A stretch of DNA of 64,000 nt from Gammaproteobacteria bacterium (GTDB lineage: Bacteria > Pseudomonadota > Gammaproteobacteria > Steroidobacterales > Rariloculaceae): contig JAJEGN010000004.1 in NCBI GenBank assembly GCA_022819855.1, forward strand, positions 61,558-125,557, written 5' to 3'. The notes beneath the pieces were generated by a model. It worked only from the letters and a program-made list of their open reading frames with translations, did no database searches and was not told the DNA's origin. The position numbers and the translations under genes were made by a program. Below, in pieces: positions 8,567-17,064 of this stretch; position 1 is the first letter of the stretch; each line of letters opens with the position of its first letter.

Positions 8567-11023
8567 ATGACTGGTCTTGTAAGGAGATCTTTGCTGGGTC
8601 TGGCGGCGGTGGCCGCATTCTCGACCGGCGCGCTTGCCCAGCAGGCGGGACTGCTCGAAGAGGTCGTCGTCACGGCCGAACGCCGGGAACTCTCACTTCA
8701 GGAAACGCCGATTTCCGTCGTCGCCTTCACGACCGAGAGCATCGAGTTCAAGGGCATCGAGACGATCGAGGATATTTCGACGTTCACGCCGAATCTCGAC
8801 ATCAAGGGCTCGCGTTTCTCCGGCAACAACAACCCCGTGTGGCAGATCCGCGGCCTGTCGGGCTACGGCGGCACGACGTCCGAACGCACGGCGGGGCTCT
8901 ACATCGACGGCATCTACGTGCCGCGTACGACGGGTCCGTTCCTGAACGTGCTCGACGTCGAGCGCATCGAGATCCTGCGCGGTCCGCAGGGGACGCTGTT
9001 CGGGCGCAACAGCACCGGCGGCGCGATCCGCATCTTTACCCAGCGGCCGGGACCGGAACGCGACGGCTACGTCAGGGTCGGTGTCGGCAACTTCGACCGG
9101 CGCGATCTGACTGCGATGTTCAACGTTCCGGTCAGCGACGCCTTCTACCTGCGCGGCCAGTTCGCCTCGCTGAACCAGGACGGTTACGTCAGGCGCGGCC
9201 CGCAGCTCCTCGGCGGCTCCGAAGACACGATCGGCCGGCTGCAGGCCCGGTTCGTCCCGAGCGAAAACGTCACGGTCGACATCAACTTCAGCGTCACCGA
9301 GGTCGATTCCGACGGCGGCGCGCAGGACCTCGCGATCTGGGACATGCGGCCACACCAGGACTACGAGGGCAACTACGCCGACTGGCTCTCGGACTTTCTC
9401 CAGAACGCGGGGCAGCCGCGTCTTGAGGTCTACAACGATCCCCGCGTCGTGCTCGACGACTACACGATGCCCGACTGGTGTTTCATCGACGACGGCGACC
9501 CCGACTGGGACCCGGCCTGCGAGCAGTGGAACACGCTCGACTTCCAGCAACTCGACGCGACCGTCGAGTGGCAGATCAACGATACGCTGACGCTGACCTC
9601 GACCACCGGCATCTCGAGCTTCGAGAGCGCCGCGGTCAACGACGCGCAACTGCTCGGCTTCTCCTGGACGCCGAGCGAGGTCAACTCCGACGTGTTCTAC
9701 CAGGAGCTGCAGCTCAACGTCGGCCTCGAACGCGTCAACCTCGTGGCCGGGTTCACGTACTTCGAGGAGGAAGGCCGGTCGGACGCGCAGGCGGCGCTGT
9801 CGGTCGTCGGCACGAGCAACTACTTCATCCAGCGGTCCTTCGGCAACGCCTGGTCAGGACTGCGTTCGCAGAACAACGTGCTGACCGAACCCGACGCCGA
9901 GGCCATCGGCCTGTTCCTCAACGCGACCGTTGACGTGACCGACAACTTCAGCATCACCCCGGGCCTGCGCTGGTCCCTCGACGAAAAGGACGTGACGCAG
10001 ACCGAGTTCGCGTCCGACAATTTCGTGCCGTTCGAGGGCGGCAGCACGAGGATCAACGCGAAAGAGGACTGGGACGAGGTCGACTGGCGGCTCACGCTCG
10101 ACTACGACATCGCCGACAGCCACATGGTCTACGTCACGGCGTCGAAGGCGTTCCGCGCAGGCGCCTATTCGCTGCCAAGCGGCATGGGGGCGCCGGGCAT
10201 CTCGGAGAACTTCTCCGGCGAACAGATCACCGCAGACCTCGCGCGTTCGCCGCCGTTCATACCGCCGGAGAGCGTCGAGAACCACGAGATCGGCCTTCGC
10301 ACGGAATGGCTCGACGGCCGCGTCCGGTTCAACGTGACGTATTTCGACATGTTCTACTCCGACCGCCAGGGCCCGGTGGCGATCCCCGACCCGACGACGA
10401 ACACGGGCTTCATCATCCAGACGGTCGATACCGGGGATGTCGACATCTGGGGTGTCGAACTCGATGCGCAGTTCGGCATCACGGACAATTTCGCGCTCGA
10501 CATGGCCGCCGGCAACGTCGATTACAAGCTGCACGACATCTGCGGCAACAACGGCGACTTCCTGTTCCCGGGGCCGGTCGAGGAGAGCTACTCGTTCGGC
10601 GGCCGTTTCAACGTGCCGATGCAGACGGGCAGCAACCTGGCGATCTCGCTGAACTATGCGTACGTCGGCGATCAGGAGACGCATCCCGGCGGGACGCAGA
10701 TGCGCTGCCCGAGCCCGGCGGCGCAGTGGTTCTTCGACTCCCGCTATACCAACGAGGCCTACGGGCTCTGGAACGGCCGCGTCAGGTACACGAGCAGCGA
10801 CGGGCGCTGGACGGGAACGCTGTTCGTCAACAACCTGACCGACGAGGTCTATTCGAACAACGCGAGCCGCGCGGGCGGCGGCTGGTGGGATTTCGTCGTT
10901 CCGGGCGTCGCCGGCGGGCTCGGCGTTCCCGAGCGTTCGGTCGTCCAGCACGTGCGCGGGCGGCCGCGCGAGTACGGCGTGACGTTCCAGTACAACTTCG
11001 GCGACGGCGCGCGCGCGCCGTAA
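8567..11023 (+). CDS. TonB-dependent outer-membrane receptor
   Basis: The 818-residue receptor starts at ATG 8567 (GAGGGGG six bases upstream). A signal peptide ends near ALAQQ (about 25). A TonB-box-like EEVVVTAERRE follows, then the plug domain ending with LRGPQGTLFGRNSTGGAI, and a long beta-barrel rich in aromatic alternation. The barrel ends in VTFQYNF followed by seven extra residues. The family (FecA/CirA-like, abundant in polymer and steroid or aromatic degraders) imports large substrates using TonB-ExbBD energy. The ligand cannot be read from sequence. Its position after an exported oxidoreductase and a cyclase suggests uptake of their substrate rather than iron, which is inference. 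Confidence 0.92.
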   Translation: MTGLVRRSLLGLAAVAAFSTGALAQQAGLLEEVVVTAERRELSLQETPISVVAFTTESIEFKGIETIEDISTFTPNLDIKGSRFSGNNNPVWQIRGLSGYGGTTSERTAGLYIDGIYVPRTTGPFLNVLDVERIEILRGPQGTLFGRNSTGGAIRIFTQRPGPERDGYVRVGVGNFDRRDLTAMFNVPVSDAFYLRGQFASLNQDGYVRRGPQLLGGSEDTIGRLQARFVPSENVTVDINFSVTEVDSDGGAQDLAIWDMRPHQDYEGNYADWLSDFLQNAGQPRLEVYNDPRVVLDDYTMPDWCFIDDGDPDWDPACEQWNTLDFQQLDATVEWQINDTLTLTSTTGISSFESAAVNDAQLLGFSWTPSEVNSDVFYQELQLNVGLERVNLVAGFTYFEEEGRSDAQAALSVVGTSNYFIQRSFGNAWSGLRSQNNVLTEPDAEAIGLFLNATVDVTDNFSITPGLRWSLDEKDVTQTEFASDNFVPFEGGSTRINAKEDWDEVDWRLTLDYDIADSHMVYVTASKAFRAGAYSLPSGMGAPGISENFSGEQITADLARSPPFIPPESVENHEIGLRTEWLDGRVRFNVTYFDMFYSDRQGPVAIPDPTTNTGFIIQTVDTGDVDIWGVELDAQFGITDNFALDMAAGNVDYKLHDICGNNGDFLFPGPVEESYSFGGRFNVPMQTGSNLAISLNYAYVGDQETHPGGTQMRCPSPAAQWFFDSRYTNEAYGLWNGRVRYTSSDGRWTGTLFVNNLTDEVYSNNASRAGGGWWDFVVPGVAGGLGVPERSVVQHVRGRPREYGVTFQYNFGDGARAP

Positions 11024-11038
11024 GGCATCGTTTTCGTC

Positions 11039-12934
11039 GTGCCCGCTCCCGTGCCGTCGCTGACGACGGTCCTGCGGGTCCTGGCCGGCCTGTCGTTCCT
11101 GGCCGCGGTCTTCGTCTGGCGCCCGGACCGTCCGACCGCCGTGATCGGGGCTTCGGCCTTCGCCTTGCCCGACTCCGGGTCCGTCGAAGAGATCCATTAC
11201 GCGGTGGGCCGCTCGGCGACGGTGCTGCTTCGAAAGCGCAACGGGCGTTTCGAGCTGCGCAGCAACGGGCTGCCGGAGGCCACGATCCGCGCTCGCGGCG
11301 CGCCGCCGCTCGGTCAGGCGGAACCCTGGCTCGCCGCGCTCCCGCTCGCGGCCCGCCCGGACATCGAATCGATCTTCATGGTCGGATTCGGCGGGGGCGT
11401 TGCGCTGGAGGATTTGCCGGCTTCGGTTCGCGATGTCGACGTCCTCGAGATCGAATCTGAAGTCATTGCCGCCAATCGGGCGCTCGCGGGCCTGCGAGCC
11501 GCGGACCCGCTTCGGGACGAGCGCGTCGAGGTCATCGTCAACGACGCCCGCAACGCGCTCGGCCTGACCGGCAAGCGTTACGACGCGATCCTGTCGCAAC
11601 CGTCGCATCCGTGGACTCCCGGCGCCGCGCCTCTGTATACGCGCGAGTTCCTGAGCCTCGCCAGGAGCCATCTCCACGACGGCGGCGTCGTCGCGCAGTG
11701 GATGAGCGCGGAGTTCGTCGACGCAGAACTCCTGCGCAGCCTCGTGGCGACGCTGCTTGACGTGTTCGGCAACGTGCGCTTGTACCACGGCGGCTCCGGG
11801 GCGCTCTTTCTGCTTGCGTCCGATGCGCCGCTTCAGTTCGAGTTCGAACTCGCGCGAACGGGTCGGCCGCTAAGCGCCAACCCGCTCTACTACAGCTATC
11901 TCGGACTCAATGGCGTCGAGGATTTCGTCGCGGCGCTGATGCTGGACGAGGATGGAGCCGCGCGATTCGCCGCCGGCGCGCGGCCGAGCACCGACGACGC
12001 CAATCTCATGGCGACCCTGAGCCGGCCGTTCGGTGACGGGCTCGGGATTGCACAACTCAGCGCGCTTTTCGAACCTTACGACCCGCTCGTCGACGCCGAT
12101 AGCTGGGTCCACGAGCGGCTTGGCGACGAACTGAATTTCAGCTACATCGCCGGCCGGCTGCTGGCGGACGGTCAGATCGACCGGGCCGCCCGGCTCGCCT
12201 TCGCGGCCGCCGACGAATCCACCCGCGCGCTGATCACGGGGCTCGTGCGCGGTTCGGTCGGACAGCTCGACGAGGTTGCGGAAGCCTGGCTTGCCGCTTT
12301 GCGCGCCGACCCGGGCAACGCCGATGCGCGATTCGCGCTTCTCGAGCCGGAACTCGCGGCGCTCGCGGCGGGACGGGCGAGCGACGAAGTCAGGGCGCTC
12401 GCACAGGCGTTCACGGGCGCGCCGGCAGCGGTGCTGCAGGGCTGGGAACTCGCCGCGAGGGGCGACTACGAGGGCCTCGCGCGGCTCGATCCGGAACTCG
12501 CAGGCACGAATGTCACGGATCTCTGGTATCCGCATGCGACGCGGCTCAGGGCGGACTGGCGCACCCGGGTCGTCGGCGAGACCCGCCATGCTTTCGACGC
12601 GTTGCGCATGATCGACCGCGCGGTTCTGATAAGGCCCGACATCGACCTGTTCCTGTTGCGGGCCGCGGCGGCGGAAGTGCTCGGCGATACGGCTGCGTTC
12701 ATCGAATCCTGCCGGCACGCCGCCGAACTGCTCGAGGGCCGGCTCGATGGCCCGGTTCCCGGTGCGGCGGCACTGTCCGGCGCGGAACTCGATATCAATA
12801 TCCGCCGCTTCATCGCGTTGCGTGCGGACCTGCTCGGCATGAGCGGGGATTCCGCCGGCTCCGCGATCGACGTTGCCGAAGACATCGAGCGGCTCGTAGC
12901 ACGCATGCAGGTGCTTGCGAGGGAAACGGGGTAG
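11039..12934 (+). CDS. Spermidine-synthase-like SAM-fold protein with helical C-terminal half
   Basis: The protein has 631 residues from a GTG at 11039; no strong ribosome site is seen, so the start is uncertain. One hydrophobic N-terminal segment (VLRVLAGLSFLAAVFVW, about 11-27) may be a signal anchor. Residues about 105-260 form a spermidine-synthase-like Rossmann domain: FMVGFGGGVALEDLP, the acidic VLEIESEVI and YDAILSQPSHPW, followed by LYTREFLSLARSHLHDGGVVAQWM. In related proteins this domain is often fused to an MFS transporter, but here no transporter part exists. The rest is Ala/Leu-rich helical, TPR-like sequence. It begins 15 bases after the receptor stop, so co-transcription is likely. 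Function is unknown. Confidence 0.75.
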   Translation: MPAPVPSLTTVLRVLAGLSFLAAVFVWRPDRPTAVIGASAFALPDSGSVEEIHYAVGRSATVLLRKRNGRFELRSNGLPEATIRARGAPPLGQAEPWLAALPLAARPDIESIFMVGFGGGVALEDLPASVRDVDVLEIESEVIAANRALAGLRAADPLRDERVEVIVNDARNALGLTGKRYDAILSQPSHPWTPGAAPLYTREFLSLARSHLHDGGVVAQWMSAEFVDAELLRSLVATLLDVFGNVRLYHGGSGALFLLASDAPLQFEFELARTGRPLSANPLYYSYLGLNGVEDFVAALMLDEDGAARFAAGARPSTDDANLMATLSRPFGDGLGIAQLSALFEPYDPLVDADSWVHERLGDELNFSYIAGRLLADGQIDRAARLAFAAADESTRALITGLVRGSVGQLDEVAEAWLAALRADPGNADARFALLEPELAALAAGRASDEVRALAQAFTGAPAAVLQGWELAARGDYEGLARLDPELAGTNVTDLWYPHATRLRADWRTRVVGETRHAFDALRMIDRAVLIRPDIDLFLLRAAAAEVLGDTAAFIESCRHAAELLEGRLDGPVPGAAALSGAELDINIRRFIALRADLLGMSGDSAGSAIDVAEDIERLVARMQVLARETG

Positions 12935-12977
12935 CCCGCACAGGGTTGCCAGGGAAGCGCCGGTACCTGAATTCCCG

Positions 12978-13433
12978 TCACCGCATCCTTTGGGGCGTGG
13001 AGCGCTGGATCAGCGGGTTGACCCACTTGACGTTGGGAAACCGGCCGAAGTCCGCATCGTTCGAATAGACGGTGTAGCCGTGCTCCACGGCCAGGGCGGC
13101 GATATGCGCGTCCGTGGTCAGATTGCCCGCCGTGCCGGAGGCATTCAGCAGGTCTTTCACGAGTGGCCAGTGGGTTGGCGTGGGCACGACGATGACGACG
13201 TTGGGTTGTTCCAGCCATCGGTCGACGTAGTTCACGGCGTCCTCGAGACTGAGCGGGTTCGAAAATACGCGCCGGTTGGTCACCAATCGAACGAAGCCGA
13301 GCATGGTCGGATAGCACAGGCCCACGGGATTCGCGGATGACAGCACGTCGTCCAGCCAGGTGTTGGCGGCTCCGTGGAAGGAGCTTGTTTCGTCGACTGC
13401 GTAGACGAGCAGATTGACGTCCGGAAGGATCAA
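12978..13433 (-). CDS. vapC: PIN-domain ribonuclease toxin (VapC-like)
   Basis: The 151-residue PIN-domain protein has D5 in ILPDVNLLVYAVD, D108 in NLTTDAHIAALA, and D126/D128 in SNDADFGRFP, the acidic residues expected to bind metal. The usual mid-domain glutamate is not obvious; the equivalent stretch reads MLGFVRLVTNRR. VapC toxins cleave tRNA or rRNA when freed from VapB. The start overlaps the antitoxin stop by four bases, the standard coupled arrangement. It belongs to the ~150-residue PIN subgroup common in mycobacteria and proteobacteria, judging from length and motifs. Confidence 0.85.
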   Translation of the reverse strand: MILPDVNLLVYAVDETSSFHGAANTWLDDVLSSANPVGLCYPTMLGFVRLVTNRRVFSNPLSLEDAVNYVDRWLEQPNVVIVVPTPTHWPLVKDLLNASGTAGNLTTDAHIAALAVEHGYTVYSNDADFGRFPNVKWVNPLIQRSTPQRMR

Positions 13434-13687
13434 CGCTCCCCGCCCGCGAAATCGGCGATTTCCAGGTCATCGATCAGGGCGTTCAGGCGTGTCGGATCGA
13501 TTCCGGGTTTCAGCCCCAGCTTTCTCGTGGGCGTACGGAACCTCTTCGGCTTCGGCGGAGTCGACTTGGCCTGCACACCGAGCCTCAGCAATTGGTTGAG
13601 CGCAGCCTTGAAGCTCAGGCCCTCTCGCCTGCGCAAGGCTTCGACCTGCGCCGCCAGGTCGTCATCGATGGTCACGGTTGTTCGCAT
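13430..13687 (-). CDS. vapB: VapB-like antitoxin
   Basis: An N-terminal ribbon-helix-helix-like segment, MRTTVTIDDDLAAQVEALRR, is followed by a Lys/Pro-rich linker and an acidic C-terminal tail (LIDDLEIADFAGGER) of the kind that occupies a PIN active site. The ATG at 13687 was chosen because family proteins begin directly with the beta strand; an upstream in-frame ATG at 13705 would add six residues. No Shine-Dalgarno sequence is seen for either start. A large inverted repeat lies just upstream, consistent with autorepression. The gene overlaps vapC by four bases. Confidence 0.82.
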   Translation of the reverse strand: MRTTVTIDDDLAAQVEALRRREGLSFKAALNQLLRLGVQAKSTPPKPKRFRTPTRKLGLKPGIDPTRLNALIDDLEIADFAGGER

Positions 13688-13692
13688 GACGA

Positions 13693-13728
13693 TCATCATA
13701 GACATCGAAAAACTGATGTCAATGATGA
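13693..13728 (-). promoter_or_regulatory. Inverted-repeat operator at the vapBC promoter
   Basis: On the plus strand, TCATCATAGACATC (13693-13706) and GATGTCAATGATGA (13715-13728) are inverted copies matching at 13 of 14 positions around an 8-base spacer. The repeat begins 6 bases upstream of the chosen vapB start. Antitoxins with ribbon-helix-helix DNA-binding domains typically bind such repeats to repress their own operon. Confidence 0.7.
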
Positions 13729-13734
13729 TTTTCC

Positions 13735-13779
13735 GGACGAGCGGACGAGCGGACGAGCGGACGAGCGGACGAGCGGACG
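13735..13779. repeat. 8-bp tandem repeat (GGACGAGC, 5.6 copies)
   Basis: Five exact copies of GGACGAGC plus a partial GGACG lie between the end of the sensor-regulator gene and the vapB operator. The unit is not a multiple of three and is intergenic, so copy-number change would alter spacing rather than a protein. Confidence 0.95.
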
Positions 13780-13813
13780 TACGGGCAGCCGACGGAGCAC
13801 GGATGCCGGAAGG

Positions 13814-16165
13814 CTACTCCTCTCCCGGCTTCGACATCCGGTAACCGACGCCTCGCACGTTGAAGATCCATCTGGGATCGGAGGCGCTGTCGCCGAGCTT
13901 GTCGCGCAGCTTCTTGACGAACGCGCGCACGGGATCGGTGTCCGCCGATTCGCGGACCCCCCACGCTTGGCGCAGCAGCGACTGGGAGGTCACCACGCGA
14001 CCGGCGCTGACCGAGAGTATGCGCAGCAACTCGTACTCGGTCGCCGTAAGCGGCACGACGCGTTCGCCCACGGTCACGCGGCGGCGCTCGTAGTCGATCG
14101 CGAGTTCCCCGTGCATGAACGGTTCGGCGCCCGAGTGGCTGCGCAGCGCCGCACCGACGCGTGCGACGAGCTCCGTGGGCGAGAACGGCTTCACGATGTA
14201 GTCTTTCGCGCCGCACTCGAACGCCCGCGCGATGGTCTCGTCGCGGCCGTAGCCGGAGATGAAGATCACGGGCAGATCGGAGAGCTCCGCCACCTGCGCC
14301 ATCATCTCGATCCGGTCGGTGCCGGGCAACATCAGGTCAAGCAGCACGAGGCGCGGCTTCTCGGCGCGGATGAGGCCCGCGACTTCGTCCGGGTCGCCTG
14401 TTTCCACCACGGCGTATCCCGCCTCTGCCAGCGCCTGACGCACCAGCCGCAGCGTCTGAGGGTCGTCGTCCACGACCAGAATCGGCGGCTTGTTCGCGCC
14501 CGCACTCGCTCGTTGGTCCCTTGGCGCGGGTCTCTTGCGCGCGAATGATCCGTCGACCACGGGCACCGTAAACGTGAACCGGGTTCCCTTGCCGAGTCCT
14601 GCGCTTTCGGCGCGTATGCGCCCGCCGTGCGCCTCGACCAGGCCCTTGCAGATTGCCAGTCCCAGTCCGCTCGGACCCATGCCGTCGGAAGTATCCCGGG
14701 GGCTCAGCGCCACGTGCTTGCGAAATAGCTGACCCAGCATCTCGGGCGGTACTCCGCGGCCTTCGTCACTCACGGACACCGCGACATGTCCGTTGTCGAT
14801 TGCTGCCTCGATGCGGATGGGCGAAGACTCCGGCGAATGCCGTGCCGCATTGGACAGCAGGTTGTTGAGCACCTGCACGATGCGTTCCGGATCGGCCATC
14901 ACCGCCGGAAGGTCGCCCGGCAGCTCGATAAGCACGCGATGCCGCGCGCCGCCCGAGACGAAGGTACTCCTCGCGGCGTCCACCAGTGCGGAGACTTCCG
15001 AGGGCTCGGAGTCCACGGAGAGCATGCCTGCCTCGATCCGCCCGGCATCGAGCAGGTTGCGGACCAGCTTCTGCATGTGATCGGCCTGAGCGTCGACGAT
15101 CCGGAAGAACTGCAGCATCTCCGCCCTCGGAAGGGTTGGAGAGGCGCCCAGGACGGCGGCGGTCGAGCCCTTGATCGAGGTCAGGGGCGCTCGAAGCTCG
15201 TGGCTGACCATCCCCAGAAACTCTGCCCGCTGTCGCTCAAGGACCTCAAGCGGTTCCAGGTCCTGCAGTGTCACCACCACCGAGACGACGTCTCCGTCCG
15301 CGTCGCTGATCGGCGTGACGTTGATGAGCGCACGCACGCTGCGCCCGTCCGGTACGGACAGCTCCACCTCCTCGGCGCGTCTCGTGCGGGCGTTGACCAG
15401 CACGCGCCTGAGGGAAAATCCCTCCAGCGCGAATTCGCTGCCGTCGGCGAAGCGGAAGGTCAGGGTCTTCAGCGCATCCTTCGGGGCGATGTCCGAGGTC
15501 AGCAGTCCCGACACGATACGGCGCGCCTCGCGGTTGAAGGACACCACCTGCCCGGTCCTCGCGTCGCACACGGCCACGCCCACCGGCGAGGTCTCCACCA
15601 GCGCCTCGAGATCGGCACGGGCGCGCTGTTCCTTGCGGTGGGTCCGGGCGTTGAAGATCGCCGCGGCTGCTTGCGAGGCGAATAGCTCAAGGAGTTCCTC
15701 GTCCTCGGCGGTGAACTCCTCCGCGTCCGCCTTCTCGGCGAGGAAAAAGTTGCCGACCTGCTCGCCGCGGTGGCGCATCGGCATGGACTGCATCATCTTG
15801 GAGCGCATCAGTTCCGGGGAAAAGCCGCGCTCGTGCACGTAGTCGGGCAGGTCGGCAAGACGCAGCGGGCCCGGCAGATCCCGCAGGTGCGCGAAAAGCC
15901 GCGGGCCGTCGGACCATTCGGCGAACTGGCGCTTCTCGTCGGGAGTGAACCCGGAGGTCACGAAATCCCGAACGGTCCCCGTCTCGTCGATGGTCACGAT
16001 CACCCCGTATCGCGCTCCGGTCAGGGCACGGGCGCTGTCGACAACCTCCTGAAGCACCGTCGCGAGATCCAGGCTCGCGCTGATGCGCAGGATCGCCGAG
16101 CACAGCGACGCATTCATTTCGCTGAGCGACTGCGCTTCGCGGTCGGTGTTCCCGGCGTTCGTCAT
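13814..16165 (-). CDS. One-piece two-component regulator: GAF-PAS-histidine kinase-receiver-winged helix
   Basis: This 783-residue soluble protein has a GAF domain (about 20-175), a PAS domain (185-305), HisKA with the phospho-accepting H322 in SHELRAPLTS, and HATPase_c with the N box NNLLSNAARHS (434-444), DEGRG and GLGLAICKGL. A receiver follows (about 560-675) with D610 in LVLLDLMLPG and K659. An OmpR-type winged helix ends it (about 685-778, LTATEYELLRIL and VRGVGYRM). There are no membrane segments, so the signal is cytoplasmic, perhaps redox, light or a small ligand via GAF/PAS. Kinase, receiver and DNA-binding output in one chain is uncommon. The start ATG at 16165 has AGGGA upstream. 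It lies upstream of vapBC on the same strand. Confidence 0.92.
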   Translation of the reverse strand: MTNAGNTDREAQSLSEMNASLCSAILRISASLDLATVLQEVVDSARALTGARYGVIVTIDETGTVRDFVTSGFTPDEKRQFAEWSDGPRLFAHLRDLPGPLRLADLPDYVHERGFSPELMRSKMMQSMPMRHRGEQVGNFFLAEKADAEEFTAEDEELLELFASQAAAAIFNARTHRKEQRARADLEALVETSPVGVAVCDARTGQVVSFNREARRIVSGLLTSDIAPKDALKTLTFRFADGSEFALEGFSLRRVLVNARTRRAEEVELSVPDGRSVRALINVTPISDADGDVVSVVVTLQDLEPLEVLERQRAEFLGMVSHELRAPLTSIKGSTAAVLGASPTLPRAEMLQFFRIVDAQADHMQKLVRNLLDAGRIEAGMLSVDSEPSEVSALVDAARSTFVSGGARHRVLIELPGDLPAVMADPERIVQVLNNLLSNAARHSPESSPIRIEAAIDNGHVAVSVSDEGRGVPPEMLGQLFRKHVALSPRDTSDGMGPSGLGLAICKGLVEAHGGRIRAESAGLGKGTRFTFTVPVVDGSFARKRPAPRDQRASAGANKPPILVVDDDPQTLRLVRQALAEAGYAVVETGDPDEVAGLIRAEKPRLVLLDLMLPGTDRIEMMAQVAELSDLPVIFISGYGRDETIARAFECGAKDYIVKPFSPTELVARVGAALRSHSGAEPFMHGELAIDYERRRVTVGERVVPLTATEYELLRILSVSAGRVVTSQSLLRQAWGVRESADTDPVRAFVKKLRDKLGDSASDPRWIFNVRGVGYRMSKPGEE

Positions 16166-16548
16166 GGACGTAATCCCTTCCCGGTACTGAACGAAACTCG
16201 TGGTGGTCGGGCGGCGTCAGGCCCCTTGAACCGTCTGATTGCCGCCGCGCGAACGACTCTAGCATTTGGTCCATCAAAATGCATGAAAAAACAACCAAAC
16301 TCAGTCTTTTTAAAACACTAACAACACAAAAATTTGTTCACAATTCAATCGTAATCGCGAGTCGCCCATGCCTGGATTCGAAGGCGGCCAGGAGTTCGAT
16401 ACGGTGAATGCCTTTCCGGAGTCCCACACGAGCCAAAGTTCATGCGAGACGCGTCGTGGGTCCGCAACGATGCCCGCCCCGTTTGGCTCGCGCCATCGTG
16501 CCGCACAAGTACGACATTGACCTCGCCGGCGCGGTTCGGGAACGGTCC
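16166..16548. other. Intergenic region with AT-rich core
   Basis: This gap lies between the divergent regulator gene and the small gene at 16549. Bases about 16250-16350 are strikingly AT-rich (runs of A and T, for example CTTTTTAAAAC) against a GC-rich background and probably hold the regulator promoter. I see no convincing gene or full promoter consensus. A 195-codon minus-strand frame across 16345-16932 looks non-coding. Confidence 0.5.
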
Positions 16549-16785
16549 ATGACTGCCGCACAACTCGCGGACCAACTGCGCGATACCTACTTCAGCGCAA
16601 TGGGGTCGGACGCAGGCGTTACCGTGGCAATCTGCCTGTTCGGTGTTGTGCACGCGAACGAGATACTTGCCAGTGAAGTAGGCATTCATCGCCTGTGTCG
16701 AATGGCCGGTATTCCGAATCTCGCCCCGACGGTGAATCTGGGAGTGAACCTCAAGGAATACATATCGATCACGAAGGCGCCATGA
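16549..16785 (+). CDS. Small HTH-like protein, hypothetical
   Basis: This 78-residue protein starts at ATG 16549, although the frame stays open further upstream. The pattern is MTAAQLADQLRDTYFSA, then AICLFGVVHANEI, then RMAGIPNLAPTVNLGVNLKEYISI. It resembles, from memory, small HTH-like proteins whose C-terminus reads like a recognition helix followed by GVNLAKYV. It stands alone between the divergent regulator gene and a thiolase gene. DNA binding is only suggested. Base composition is lower in GC than its neighbours, so it may be acquired. Confidence 0.5.
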   Translation: MTAAQLADQLRDTYFSAMGSDAGVTVAICLFGVVHANEILASEVGIHRLCRMAGIPNLAPTVNLGVNLKEYISITKAP

Positions 16786-17064
16786 TCGGTCAATGCCGGT
16801 GAAACTCCGCCTGCTCGCATGAGCGGGGGTGAAGTCGCTTTCCGCTGAAGGCTGCGCTCCGGTCAAGCCGAAGGCCGGTCGGAATCTGTAGCTTGTTCCT
16901 GCTCGAATCCGCAGCAACCGCGCCGCGCGCAAGAGCCGCCGGCGCCATGTCGAGATTATCGTCGATTCATCGTAGAATAGATAACCAGTGAAATTTATTT
17001 TCAGGAGCGATAGCAGGTACTCCGTCTGACATCGGGCTCAGTTCCCGATGCGGCGCTCAGGATC

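Noticed and set aside
13735..13779. CRISPR array
   Set aside because: Units are 8 bp with no spacers and no cas genes.
16345..16932. 195-codon minus-strand frame over the AT-rich gap
   Set aside because: No family resemblance; the opposite strand gives a more plausible small HTH-like protein.
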